Positions 11,120-19,313 of a DNA stretch of 34,645 bases are shown piece after piece. Within the stretch, counting starts at the first letter, position 1, and each line of letters opens with the position of its first letter. The DNA lies in NCBI GenBank assembly GCA_023268615.1, contig JALQUC010000009.1:1-34645 (forward strand). The letters are read 5' to 3'. The stretch comes from Candidatus Altimarinota bacterium (GTDB taxonomy: Bacteria; Patescibacteriota; Gracilibacteria; BD1-5; JAGOOR01). The position numbers were made by a program, and so were the translations under genes. The notes under the pieces are model-generated. The model made no database searches and was not told the origin of the DNA. It saw only the letters and a program-made list of their open reading frames with translations.

Positions 11120-11560
11120 ATGATTACACAGAAACAAAAGTTCATCAATTATATCATGCAAGGGGGTAAGAAACACCTCGCTCGCAATCTCCTCGAGGAT
11201 GCACTCCAGATCGTTCGCGAACGCGGTAACAAGGATCCAGAGGCTATCATGGACAAGGCATTTGAAAATGTAATGCCACGAGTCGAGGTTCGTCCAAAAC
11301 GAATCGGAGGTGCGATATTCCAGGTTCCTGGTGATGTCCTCCCAAAGAGACAATTTTTCCTCGCTTCTAAATGGATCAAAGAATCAGCACAGGCTCGCAA
11401 AGGTACACCATTTGCTCAGGCACTCGCAACAGAGCTCATCGAAGCATCTCAGGAAACAGGAAATGCATTTAAAAAGAAGCTCGATGTCTACAAGAATGCA
11501 GAAGCAAATAAAGTGAATGCTCGTTTTGCTCGAACAAATAATTCAAATCAAAATAACTAG
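11120..11560 (+). CDS. rpsG: 30S ribosomal protein S7
   Basis: A 146-aa primary assembly protein of the 30S head, slightly shorter than the usual 156 aa. Seen are KFINYIMQGGKKHLARNLLEDALQIV, ENVMPRVEVRPKRIGGAIFQVP (with the beta-hairpin near the E site) and KKLDVYKNAEANKVNARFA. It starts 11 nt after rpsL. The family normally begins with the RR..YK segment before FIN; here it is trimmed. Confidence 0.96.
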   Translation: MITQKQKFINYIMQGGKKHLARNLLEDALQIVRERGNKDPEAIMDKAFENVMPRVEVRPKRIGGAIFQVPGDVLPKRQFFLASKWIKESAQARKGTPFAQALATELIEASQETGNAFKKKLDVYKNAEANKVNARFARTNNSNQNN

Positions 11561-11586
11561 TTCTCTCATTTCACTAATATCTCACT

Positions 11587-11865
11587 ATGGCTCATAAGAA
11601 AGCACTTTCCTCTACCAAAAATGGTCGTGATTCACAAGCAAAGCGTCGTGGCGTCAAAGTCTACGCTGGTACTGCTGTTGTCGCAGGAAATATCATCGTC
11701 CGACAGAAAGGAAACAAGATTTTCCCAGGTGTTGGCGTTATCCAGGGTAAGGATTTCACACTCCAGGCTGTGACAGACGGCGTCGTAAGATTCTACGAAA
11801 AAGGACGAACACGATTTGATGGGAAGAGAACTCGCTCAACCTATGTCACTGTTGACGCACAGTAA
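11587..11865 (+). CDS. rpmA: 50S ribosomal protein L27
   Basis: A 92-aa protein whose N-terminal tail reaches the peptidyl-transferase centre. [28 protein letters not shown] is followed by [32 protein letters not shown]. It has no cleavable N-terminal extension of the Firmicutes type. It is not next to rplU (L21), its usual partner, but ends this operon ahead of a terminator. Confidence 0.97.
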   Translation: MAHKKALSSTKNGRDSQAKRRGVKVYAGTAVVAGNIIVRQKGNKIFPGVGVIQGKDFTLQAVTDGVVRFYEKGRTRFDGKRTRSTYVTVDAQ

Positions 11866-11889
11866 TTGCAACGCATTTTCATAAAATAA

Positions 11890-11920
11890 CAATGACCCTT
11901 TTCTGGGTCATTGTTTGTAT
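11890..11920 (+). terminator. Rho-independent terminator after rpmA
   Basis: A 9-bp stem CAATGACCC / GGGTCATTG (11890-11898 with 11905-11913) has a TTTTCT loop and is followed by the T-rich run TTTGTATTTTT. It closes the infA-rpmA operon. Confidence 0.85.
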
Positions 11921-11949
11921 TTTTGAGTAAATTAATTATCGTACATACC

Positions 11950-12693
11950 ATGCTCAAATTCCTCTTTCGTACTTCTTGGCAGCATATCAGTCGCATGCCG
12001 TATGCATCTATTGGAGTTGTATTTGTTTTTTCTTTCCTGCTCTTTACTTGTCTGACGGGACTCTCTATGCTCTCATTTCTCATGCAAGAGAGAGCACAAA
12101 TAGAGAGCTCATTTACCTATCCTCTTGCGCTCAATCCTCTCTATACATTTCAGAGTGAGCGTGTGATAGACTTTGCTGAGAGTTTGGTCTCTGCTGGACT
12201 CGAGAAGCCCCTTGAATATATCCCTCGTGAACAAGCCCTCGATCGTGAAATCCAGAGAAATCCGGGGATTCTCGCAGTTTTGGAGGGCGATAATCCTCTG
12301 CCTGATGTCATGATTATACCTCTTCAGGGTATGGATACGGCTCTTCTCTGGAAGCGGATTCAGGAATTCCGAGATTTATTTGATAGTGGTACTGATGGAG
12401 CAAATATTCGCATGAGACTCGAGAAATATGAACAATCAATGCAGGATATACAGGATATATGGGTCGTGCTTCTTCTCTTCACTGGTCTCACACTCCTCCT
12501 CATGTGCATGCTCCTTGTTGCGATACTCCGCTATCATCTCCGACTCTTTGCATCAGAACGAGTCGTTGGGAGGCTCGTATGAGCTGATCCTATATTTATC
12601 TGGTGACCACACGCTGTGACGGGCACACTGTATATGATTGTGAGTGTTTTTCTGGCGCTCGGACTATTTCAGTTGTTTCGCTATTTTTTTTAG
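11950..12693 (+). CDS. ftsX: FtsX-like cell-division permease, short C-terminus
   Basis: A 247-aa protein. Residues 1-20 are cytoplasmic, with TM1 at about 22-45. An extracellular domain follows, with NPGILAVLEGDNPLPDVMIIPL, matching the FtsX NPLP segment. TM2 is at about 175-198 and TM3 lies in GPHAVTGTLYMIVSVFLALGL. TGA codons at 12580 and 12604 encode Gly in GRLVGADPIFIWGP, the conserved R-L-V-G-A segment of FtsX. FtsX with the ATPase FtsE controls peptidoglycan hydrolases. No ftsE is adjacent. The protein stops right after TM3, so the usual fourth helix is missing. Its last 30 bases overlap the convergent dedA-like gene. Confidence 0.8.
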
Positions 12694-13278
12694 GAGTTTC
12701 TGGTGTTTGAGTCAGAAGTAGAGCCCACCAACAACTAATATAAATATCGTGATTGCGGTAATATAATTACTGATAAGTGCTGAATTATCGCCAATAAAAT
12801 ACCCAAGCGATATCAATATAACATGCCAGACGCATGAACCAGCGAGAGTCAGCCCGATAAATCTCCCAAATGGCATGCGTACCATGCCTGCAGGGAGGGA
12901 CATGAGTTGTCGTACGAGTGGAATGAGTCGTCAGTAGAAAGTATAGAAATTTGCATCCTTGGCATAGAGTTTTTTGGCTTCTTCATAGGCGTGTTTTTTG
13001 ATCAAAAAATACTTACCATATCTCTCAAAAAATACATCACCCACATAGCGTCCGAGACAATAATTCACAGATGCGCCGATAAAAATAGCTACAAGAGACA
13101 CAATGAGTCAGAGAAGAGGATTCATGGTTCCCTTTGCAGCATTGATACCGATAGCGAGGAGGGGTATTTCAGAAGGAAAAGGGATCATAGATGACTCGAT
13201 GAGCATCATGACAAAGAGGGCCATATAATCAACCCCCTGAAAGAGCTGAAATATATATGAGTAGAAGGATTCGAGCAT
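12664..13278 (-). CDS. dedA: DedA-family membrane protein
   Basis: A 204-aa member of the DedA/VTT superfamily, linked in other bacteria to lipid-carrier flipping and membrane homeostasis. Motifs are ESSMIPFPSEIPLLAIG (the re-entrant segment with Glu and Pro), NYCLGRYVGD, FYGRLIPLVRQLMSLPAGMVRMPFGRF (the conserved F-x-R-x-x-P-x-x-R) and several membrane helices. In-frame TGA codons encode Gly in LLGLIVS, FYGRLIP and LYFGLKH. The ATG lies one base after the stop of the upstream SLH gene, so it is the last gene of the minus-strand operon. Its C-terminus (GLKHQKLLKKIAKQLK) overlaps ftsX on the other strand. Confidence 0.88.
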
Positions 13279-13280
13279 AA

Positions 13281-14678
13281 TTAGTTTGTTTTCGCTTTTG
13301 CAGTTATTTTCACAGTTTTGGATGTGCCATTTGGTATTGTGTCTACTTCATAGACGACGAGTTCATATAGGCCTATTTGTTTGAGTTGGATACTTTTGAA
13401 AATTTTCTTTCACTTATCTGCCGCGGTAAATGTATATGATTTCATTGGGAATAGTACATCGACCTCGAGATTATTTGTTCAGAGATAGATAGTACCAGTG
13501 TAGTCTGTGATGACCTGGCCGGCACTATTCAGGATAGAAACAGTCATATCAAATGGTGTGTTGACGGGTGATTCTGCTGGTGCTGTCACACTGATTGAAG
13601 CCACTGTCTTGGTAGCCTGGACTTGCGTGGGGGTAGGGGCTATATCTGTCACTGTTATGGAAAAAGGCTGAACAATATCAGCTCCGCTTGCTATTTCATA
13701 GACATCGAGCTCGTAGGTACCTGCCTTCATAACAATCACATTTTTGAGTGTGAGGACACCATTATCTGCTGCAGTAAAAGTATATCATTCATCGAGAGCA
13801 ATAGGTGACATGTCCATATACGATCCATTGATGAGATCGAAGTAGACAGTACCTGTATAATTTGAGAGAATATTCCCATATTCATCGAGTGCTTTTACTG
13901 TCATCTCAAAGGGGGTATTGGTTTTTATATCTTTTGAGACTGTCACGGAAAAGCCTGCAAGTGTTTTCGTGTTTGATGCTTGTGTTTGTGGAGAGGTGGT
14001 CGCTCAATTTGTTCCAGGTATTGTGACGATGATTCATTCACTATCAGGTGCAGATCCTAGCGGTCCTGGAGGCGTGCTCATATCAGTGATGTATTCCATC
14101 TTTGTTCCAGCAAAACGCATATTGTAGATCATACCAAATACATCGATACGAGTTGCGAGCATATCAGGTCAGAAATTCTTCGTAGAAGAAATAATCCGAT
14201 ACTGCAGTGCTCACTCGAGGAGATCTATCTGCCATTGAGGCATAGTTGCTGGATAGTTTTTTCGATCAACATTGCGAGCATAAGGAATCCTCCCTGCACG
14301 CATAGTGATAGCGAGAGCTTCTATACGAGAAATAGGTGTACTCGGTCTCGCAGTAGTGTTTTCTCTCGAGATAATCCCGCTGTCAGCAGCTATCTCAATT
14401 GCTCGGCATATCCAGTTATTTACCGGATTATAGGAGACATCTCGATAATAATTTTTACAGAAATATTTATCTGGGAGTGATATATCAGCGACTCTCAATG
14501 CTACACCTACTGCCTCGGCTCGAGTAATGGTATCTGCGAGTCTGTACCCAGCAGGATTTTTGGAATTATTCACGATGATATCGTAGCTCGCAAGAGTATC
14601 AGCTATAGTAGTCTCTAGAGGCGTCGCACTATAGATAAGAGGGGACAATGCTATGAAGAAGAGGACTATTTTTCTCAT
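13281..14678 (-). CDS. Secreted surface protein with SLH-type region and two Ig-like repeats
   Basis: A 465-aa protein. Start at MRKIVLFFIALSPLIYSATP, a typical signal peptide; an ATG 72 bases upstream is possible but lies before the signal. Residues about 20-150 resemble S-layer-homology repeats (SYDIIVNN...GYRLADTITRAEAVGVALRVAD; IEIAADSGIIS...PISRIEALAITMRAG). After a Thr/Ser/Pro/Gly linker come two tandem repeats of about 100 aa, each with NTPF-[ED]-MTV, G-x-[VI]-[IL]-x-[DN]-YTGT-[VI]-Y and SYTFTAAD or GYTFTAAD, predicted Ig-like beta-sandwiches. It is likely a cell-surface or S-layer-anchored protein. Several TGA codons (for example 13479 and 13410) encode Gly. It is co-transcribed with the PAP2 gene upstream (5 nt apart). 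Confidence 0.75.
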
Positions 14679-14682
14679 GGTG

Positions 14683-15285
14683 CTAGATTCAGAAATATCG
14701 TGCGAGGCGGATAGGGAGGTCTTGAGCGTATCGTCTATATTTTGTATCATGAGGGAGCCACAGGAGCACTTCGACTATTCACCATCCGAGGAAAAATCCG
14801 ACGACTATATCTCCAGGATAGTGGATACCGGCTATGATTCTCGTGAGACAGGTGAGGAAGCCGAGAATAAAAAATGCCATAGTCACTCTTGGGCGACCTA
14901 GGAGGGCATGAAGTGCCCACCAGCTCGCTCACCAGAAGAGTGCATGACCAGAAGGAAATGAATTATCTGGAAGGTGATTGACGAGAGGGGGGAGACTTGT
15001 CACTGTTTCTGGCCGTGGTCGTACAGGGAGGAGCTGATTGATAATCCAATAGATAGCAAAAGCCACCAAGACATGCCAGAAGAGATCGAGAGCGACATGT
15101 TTTGGTCCATTGCTCCGGAGTGAGACTCCGTAGAACCAGAGTCCTATGAGGAAGAGACTAAAGAGTATTGGTTGACTATCAGCGACGAGGAGCACCAGTA
15201 AGCGAAACCACTCAGCCTCAATAACAAAAAAATTCCTCATCATCTCGAGGAGGTGCGAGTCTATTGATTGAAGTGTGTTGAGCAT
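14683..15285 (-). CDS. PAP2-superfamily membrane phosphatase
   Basis: A 200-aa membrane protein. The acid-phosphatase motifs are in order: LLPVRPRPETV (motif 1), DNSFPSGHALFW (motif 2, catalytic His in PSGH) and TRIIAGIHYPGDIVVG (motif 3, with Arg, His and Asp). Around them are about five or six hydrophobic helices. The family dephosphorylates lipid phosphates such as undecaprenyl pyrophosphate or phosphatidate; the substrate here is not known, but adjacency to dedA and an S-layer-type protein suggests envelope lipid-carrier recycling. TGA codons at 14929, 14779 and 14689 encode Gly. It starts 22 nt after yidD. Confidence 0.85.
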
Positions 15286-15307
15286 AGACTGAGTATAATC
15301 TACTCTT

Positions 15308-15586
15308 CTATTTTTTCGAGTGTTTGTGGTTGCATTTTCAGTGTTCGATGTCTGGTACGGGATCGAACCCTCCTTTTGACCACGGATTGCATCGAATTAT
15401 CCGCCAGATTGTGAGCCTCATTGCTTGGAAAAATCCAAATTTTTCGAAGCATTCGCGCCCGTACATGCTGCAGGTGGGATAATACCGACAATGATGTTTA
15501 CCAAGTGCTTTCGCCCAGAAGCTGTGATCAGGGGAGAGGAGGAATTGGTAATATCGTATGAGGCGAACTATGAGAGAATTGAGCAT
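15308..15586 (-). CDS. yidD: YidD membrane-protein insertion efficiency factor
   Basis: A 92-aa protein with the family pattern RYYQFLLSPDHSFWAKALGKHHCRYYPTCSMY...ECFEKFG...RIIRCNPWSKGGFDPVP. The three conserved Cys (HCRYYPTCS and RCNPW) are present, and the N-terminus forms an amphipathic helix. In other bacteria YidD helps YidC insert proteins and sits in rpmH-rnpA-yidD-yidC; here it is in an envelope operon, 5 nt after the Cys-rich gene. The TGA at 15338 is Gly and the real end is the basic tail GKCNHKHSKK. Confidence 0.93.
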
Positions 15587-15591
15587 GTTTT

Positions 15592-17340
15592 TTAATAAAC
15601 CAACTTCCTATAACATTCTTCGCAGACAACTTTTTCAGGTCTTTCGGGAGAGTATGGAGTCGCGATATCACATCCACACTGTGCACATGTCCGATTATAC
15701 ATATAACGGCTATCACGAAGTGCTTTTCGTCTCTGACGACGCTCGTCCGGGTGGTGAGTGGGGAGAGGAATTTTGTTTTGTAGGTAGAATAACAATTCTT
15801 GTTTAATTATTGTAAATGCTCTACCTGTCTTTTGACATTTTATCATGCCAGATATACATGCAGTGATGTTAGTGTTGGCAGTTTCGTACCCGACAATACT
15901 CTCATCATATTGACTGATAGGAAGGGGTATATGATGTTCTCCTTCTAGTTCTTTGTTTCTTTGACTTTCATCTTTCCATGTCAGACCTCTTTCTTCTGCT
16001 TTCTTTTGGGTAATAGGAAACCATATCTGTGCCATAGAGTCATTGTATGGTATATGACTTTTACTTGCAGGATGAAACTCTCCCCATTCGCCATCTTCTT
16101 GCATTTTCTGGATACATTTTTCGAGAAGATTGAAGTATTCTTCTTTTGTATACTGTTTATTGAGAATACAGTATTGATGTTTTTTGAGGCCATAACACGC
16201 AAAACAATTCTTGCTGCTAAAGCAATTGAGACAGTACAACATATTAAAACAATTCTCTACCATTGAATAACAAAAAGCACAGTTACTAATATTGTGCCCT
16301 GTTTGTGAACATTCGTAACAGTGATCAATATTTACACCAAATTGATACATATCATAGCAAAATTTTGAGCCAAGCTGTAACTGTGTACAGTAGCGACATT
16401 CTTCTGCATCTGAACAATCGTAGGAGTGGTAGACTTCCTTGACCTGATAAAGATAATTCCCATAGGCACCTTCTGTCATGATATTTCTGTTCTCTCGTTG
16501 AGGGTATTTTTGTATAAAACGAGCAAGGCGTGACTGGATATCATATACTTGGGAAGCGGTTTGTAGATCGAGTTGGGCCATGCGTTGATTGTATGCTTCT
16601 GGGGTCAATTGCTCGTTCATAATACAGTACTGTTTATTACGCAATCCATGACAGAGAAAACAATGGTCACATCAGATGCAATCGTGGAGAAATTGACTTT
16701 CTCTCGAGTTTTGACAACTCTGACACCATGAGAGGTTAGAACAGCCCTTTATGTCTGTACACTCGTAGCAAAATTCTGAGTCATGACAATAGTAACAATC
16801 TACACAACTTTTTGCTTTTTTTACTCAATATCAGTAGTAACAATCTTCTGCAAAACTAGTATGAAACATAAGATAACAATTCTTCTCATGTCATGCCTGA
16901 TGAGTGTAATCACTATTTTCATTCATCAGATCTGTTGCGACATTTGGATGCGGCACGGTTTTCTCTAGTTCGTAGAGCTGTTCTAATATCGATTTACTGA
17001 GATCGACTTCTCTTCCATACTTCAATGGATCGTAGGTGTCAGAAAACCAATCTCGAAATCCCCAAACTGGACGAGGATTTTCTGGGGCATATTCTGAAAC
17101 AATTTGCTTACCCGTGAGGGCACAGGTGTTTTTGTAGAGATACAGTTCATTACTCCATGACATTTGCCTTTGTTGCCTTGCCTCAAAGCACAAAGTTGGC
17201 GGTGGAAAAACATATTTTTTCCCATTTATCACAGGTGACACGCTATCATAGAATTCTATTTCCTTATCCGTTACATGAAATTCTGTCCCCATGATAGGGC
17301 AAATTTTTGTTTCAACGATTTTTTCACCAGGTGGTATCAT
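15592..17340 (-). CDS. Large cysteine-rich CPR protein, unknown function
   Basis: A 582-aa protein that is one frame when TGA codons (16891, 16831, 16825, 16672) are Gly. The N-terminus has TKICPIMGTEFHVTDKE and PPPTLCFEARQQRQ, then NTCALTGKQIVSEYAPENP-PVWG. The middle and later parts are packed with Cys pairs and aromatics (SCVDCYYCHDSEFCYEC, DCIGCDHCFLCHGLRNKQYC, NCFACYGLKKHQYC), including two related GL-[RK]-[NK]-x-QYCI-[ML]-N segments. The C-terminus is a zinc ribbon, CAQCGCDI...CEECYRKLVY. The pattern strongly suggests many zinc or other metal sites. I recall similar Cys-rich proteins from many CPR genomes, but no function is established. It is the first gene of the envelope operon. Confidence 0.82.
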
Positions 17341-17404
17341 ACTACAGAGTTTATGGGGTTGATGAGTTTAACAGGTTTATTATGTTCAGGAATGAATATT
17401 TGCA

Positions 17405-17431
17405 ATAAAAAACCCTCCATGTGGAGGGTTT
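17405..17431 (-). terminator. Terminator after rplT
   Basis: A 9-bp stem AAACCCTCC / GGAGGGTTT (17410-17418 with 17423-17431) has an ATGT loop. On the minus strand the 3' side runs into T (A-run 17407-17412 on the plus strand). It lies 18 nt after the rplT stop. The remainder of 17341-17448 holds a possible promoter for the Cys-rich gene (minus strand TTGCAA near 17405, CATAAT 15 nt on). Confidence 0.8.
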
Positions 17432-17448
17432 GAGATTACACGGTGTTA

Positions 17449-17793
17449 TTATTTCACAAATTTCACAACATCAGCAAAAATACTAGGATTTGAAATAGCG
17501 AGATTTGAGAGAACTTTACGGTTAAGCTTCACATGTTTCATATACATGCTATTGATGAACCGAGAATAAGTGAGTCCGAGAGGGCGAACTGCAGCATTGA
17601 GACGGATAGTCCAGAGTTTGCGGAAATCACGCTTCTTGCGACGACGATCTTTGTAGGCATTGAGACCTGCTTTCATTGTCGCTGTTTTTGCATGCTTAAA
17701 TGCACTTGAACGAACTCCTCGGTATCCTTTTGCAAGAGCGAGAACTTTCTTATGTCTTTTTTTGGTCATGAGACCTCGTTTGACGCGTACCAT
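17449..17793 (-). CDS. rplT: 50S ribosomal protein L20
   Basis: A 114-aa early 50S assembly protein. MVRVKRGLMTKKRHKKVLALAKGYRGVRSSAFKHA and YKDRRRKKRDFRKLWTIRLNAAVRPLGLTYSRFI match the family. Last gene of the rpsT-infC-rpmI-rplT operon. In other bacteria L20 represses this operon by binding rpmI mRNA; whether the spacer 17794-17916 contains such a site could not be seen. GAAGGT sits immediately against the ATG, too close to act as a normal Shine-Dalgarno sequence. Confidence 0.98.
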   Translation of the reverse strand: MVRVKRGLMTKKRHKKVLALAKGYRGVRSSAFKHAKTATMKAGLNAYKDRRRKKRDFRKLWTIRLNAAVRPLGLTYSRFINSMYMKHVKLNRKVLSNLAISNPSIFADVVKFVK

Positions 17794-17806
17794 ACCTTCA
17801 ACTAAT

Positions 17807-17840
17807 TAAAAATTAATAATGAAAAATGAAAAATGGCGGA
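17807..17840. repeat. GAAAAATG tandem repeat between rpmI and rplT
   Basis: ATAATGAAAAATGAAAAATG followed by GCGGA (17816-17840) is an 8-nt period. The same 20-mer, followed a little later by GCGGA, occurs in frame inside the RNA methyltransferase gene at 24371-24416. Confidence 0.6.
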
Positions 17841-17916
17841 TTTTTATATTTCATTGACTCGAATGGACTGTATTCTAATGCAAATTCTAAAAAATCAAGA
17901 AAATATAATTTTGTTT

Positions 17917-18291
17917 CTATTTTCCAGTTTTCTTTGGAGCAGCTTTTTTTGCTGGTGTCTTCTTTGCTGCAGTTGTTTTTGGAGCTTTTTGGACTTTTGG
18001 TGTTGCTACTTTTTTTGCAACAGTTTTGATTTTTGGAGCAACACGAGCTACTTTCTCAATTTTTCCGTCAGCGGTCTTTTTTGCTGGTGTTCTGAGTCCG
18101 GTAACTTTGTGTCCCCATTTCATTTTGCGCTCATTGGCAACATGGGTAGCTGCACCATATTTACCTCTTCCTTTTGCCTGAGAAGATTTGTTTTGGAGGA
18201 GATGTCGTTTACCGATTTTTGCGGTTCGGAATTTACCAGTAGCAGTGATTTTTACACGCTTTTTGGTTCCTGAGTGGGTTTTTGCTTTCAT
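17917..18291 (-). CDS. rpmI: 50S ribosomal protein L35 with long basic C-terminal tail
   Basis: A 124-aa protein, about twice the usual 64-66. Residues 1-60 are ordinary L35 (MKAKTHSGTKKRVKITATGKFR...GKRHLLQNKSSQAKGR). From about residue 68 a Lys/Ala/Pro/Thr-rich tail follows (KTVAKKVATPKVQKAPKTT, KKTPAKKAAPKKTGK) that resembles histone-H1-like tails. The tail is likely disordered and nucleic-acid binding. The ATG (18291) overlaps a TGA of infC as ATGA. It lies between infC and rplT in canonical order. No UGA codon in the gene. Confidence 0.93.
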   Translation of the reverse strand: MKAKTHSGTKKRVKITATGKFRTAKIGKRHLLQNKSSQAKGRGKYGAATHVANERKMKWGHKVTGLRTPAKKTADGKIEKVARVAPKIKTVAKKVATPKVQKAPKTTAAKKTPAKKAAPKKTGK

Positions 18292-18809
18292 GATGAAGGA
18301 GTTAGAGGATGGAGCTGGATATTGAATCGACGGCCCATGAATTTGATTGTACCCTCGATGCGATAGATCTTTGCGATGCTTTCGACGAAGGATTGGAGTT
18401 TCGCGCGAGCCATGTCCTGGAATCGCATTTCTCGTCCACGGAGAGGTAGCTCGATTCTAAGGATATGACCTTCTTTTGCAAACTTTTCTGCCTGTTTCCG
18501 TCGGATTTCCATATCGTGTTCTCCGATGGCATAACTGAGACGAAGAGTTTTGAGTTCTGTTTTCTTGGTTGCTGCCTGATTCTTCTTCTTATTTTTCTTT
18601 TCGATGAAGAGTTGTTTCTGCCAGTCGACGATTTTGGCTATTACGACGCCATCGCGGACTGCCATCTCGACGAGGTCGAGCTCTTGTTCTCGTGCCATGT
18701 TGAGAGCTTCTCCCAGTGACATGACGCCGAGCTGTTCACCTGATTCATTGATTACCTGTACACGAGAAGCAGTAATCTGCTCATTCATTCGTTTCTTTGG
18801 TGGTTGCAT
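18252..18809 (-). CDS. infC: Translation initiation factor IF-3
   Basis: The N-terminal domain is RMNEQITASRVQVINESGEQLGVMSLGEALNMA...DLVEMA, then a Lys-rich linker (IEKKNKKKNQ), then the C-terminal domain with KTLRLSYAIGEHDMEIRRKQAEKFAKEGHILRIELPLRGREM. Conventional IF-3 would end at the TGA 18290-18288 (173 aa), which overlaps the rpmI ATG. Under UGA = Gly it runs on 12 codons (GKQKPTQEPKSV) to TAA at 18252, giving 185 aa. It begins at ATG 18807-18809; the rare AUU/AUC start used for autoregulation in E. coli is not present. Six bases separate it from the rpsT stop. Confidence 0.92.
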
Positions 18810-18815
18810 CGATGA

Positions 18816-19085
18816 TTACTTTGAAGAGATGTTGGCGAGCATGCCAGCGAAGCGAGATTTTTTTCTCGCAGCGTTATTTTTGTGGATGATATTTTTCTTT
18901 GCGAGCGTGTCGATGATTTTTTGAAGTTTTGGAAACGCTTCAGTTGCTTCAGTAACATTGTTACTCGCAATGAGACGCTCAAAACCAACACGAGCTTCAC
19001 GGAAGAGACCACGAAAACGATCATTTCTGAGGTGTCGTGTGATATTCTGTCTGAGTTGCTTCTTTGCAGAGCGGAGGATAGGCAT
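18816..19085 (-). CDS. rpsT: 30S ribosomal protein S20
   Basis: An 89-aa helical 16S rRNA-binding protein. MPILRSAKKQLRQNITRHLRNDRFR is the typical N-terminus and KKNIIHKNNAARKKSRFAGML the typical C-terminal region (IHKNKAARKKSRL in many bacteria). First gene of the operon; rpsT ahead of infC-rpmI-rplT is an unusual neighbour. It has a long 5' leader of about 135 nt. Confidence 0.96.
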   Translation of the reverse strand: MPILRSAKKQLRQNITRHLRNDRFRGLFREARVGFERLIASNNVTEATEAFPKLQKIIDTLAKKNIIHKNNAARKKSRFAGMLANISSK

Positions 19086-19226
19086 TAGCTGACGAATTAT
19101 GAAATTAAATGGAAGATGGATAATGGAGAAAACTCCATTTCATGCACTTTTTCTGATGCAATGAGGTCCACAAAGCTTCGCTTTGGTGAAAAAAGCCAGG
19201 AGACACACTGTCTTTTCTTGTTCGTT

Positions 19227-19253
19227 ATCTTATGGAAAGTCTTTTTTTGTCAA
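19227..19253 (-). promoter_or_regulatory. Promoter of the rpsT-infC-rpmI-rplT operon
   Basis: On the minus strand, a consensus -35 TTGACA (19253-19248) and TAAGAT (19232-19227) are 15 nt apart. The predicted start is near 19220, leaving a leader of about 135 nt. That leader includes a 6-bp inverted repeat (CAAAGC/GCTTTG, around 19170-19186) which could be regulatory. Confidence 0.5.
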
Positions 19254-19277
19254 GATTTTTCCTGCTTTTTTCTGTAA

Positions 19278-19304
19278 TTGATAATTCTTCAATGTGCTTA
19301 TACT
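19278..19304 (+). promoter_or_regulatory. Promoter of the DUF4012 gene
   Basis: TTGATA (19278-19283), a 15-nt spacer and TATACT (19299-19304). The predicted start is near 19311, three bases before the ATG at 19314, so the transcript is nearly leaderless. Confidence 0.45.
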
Positions 19305-19313
19305 CATACCATC

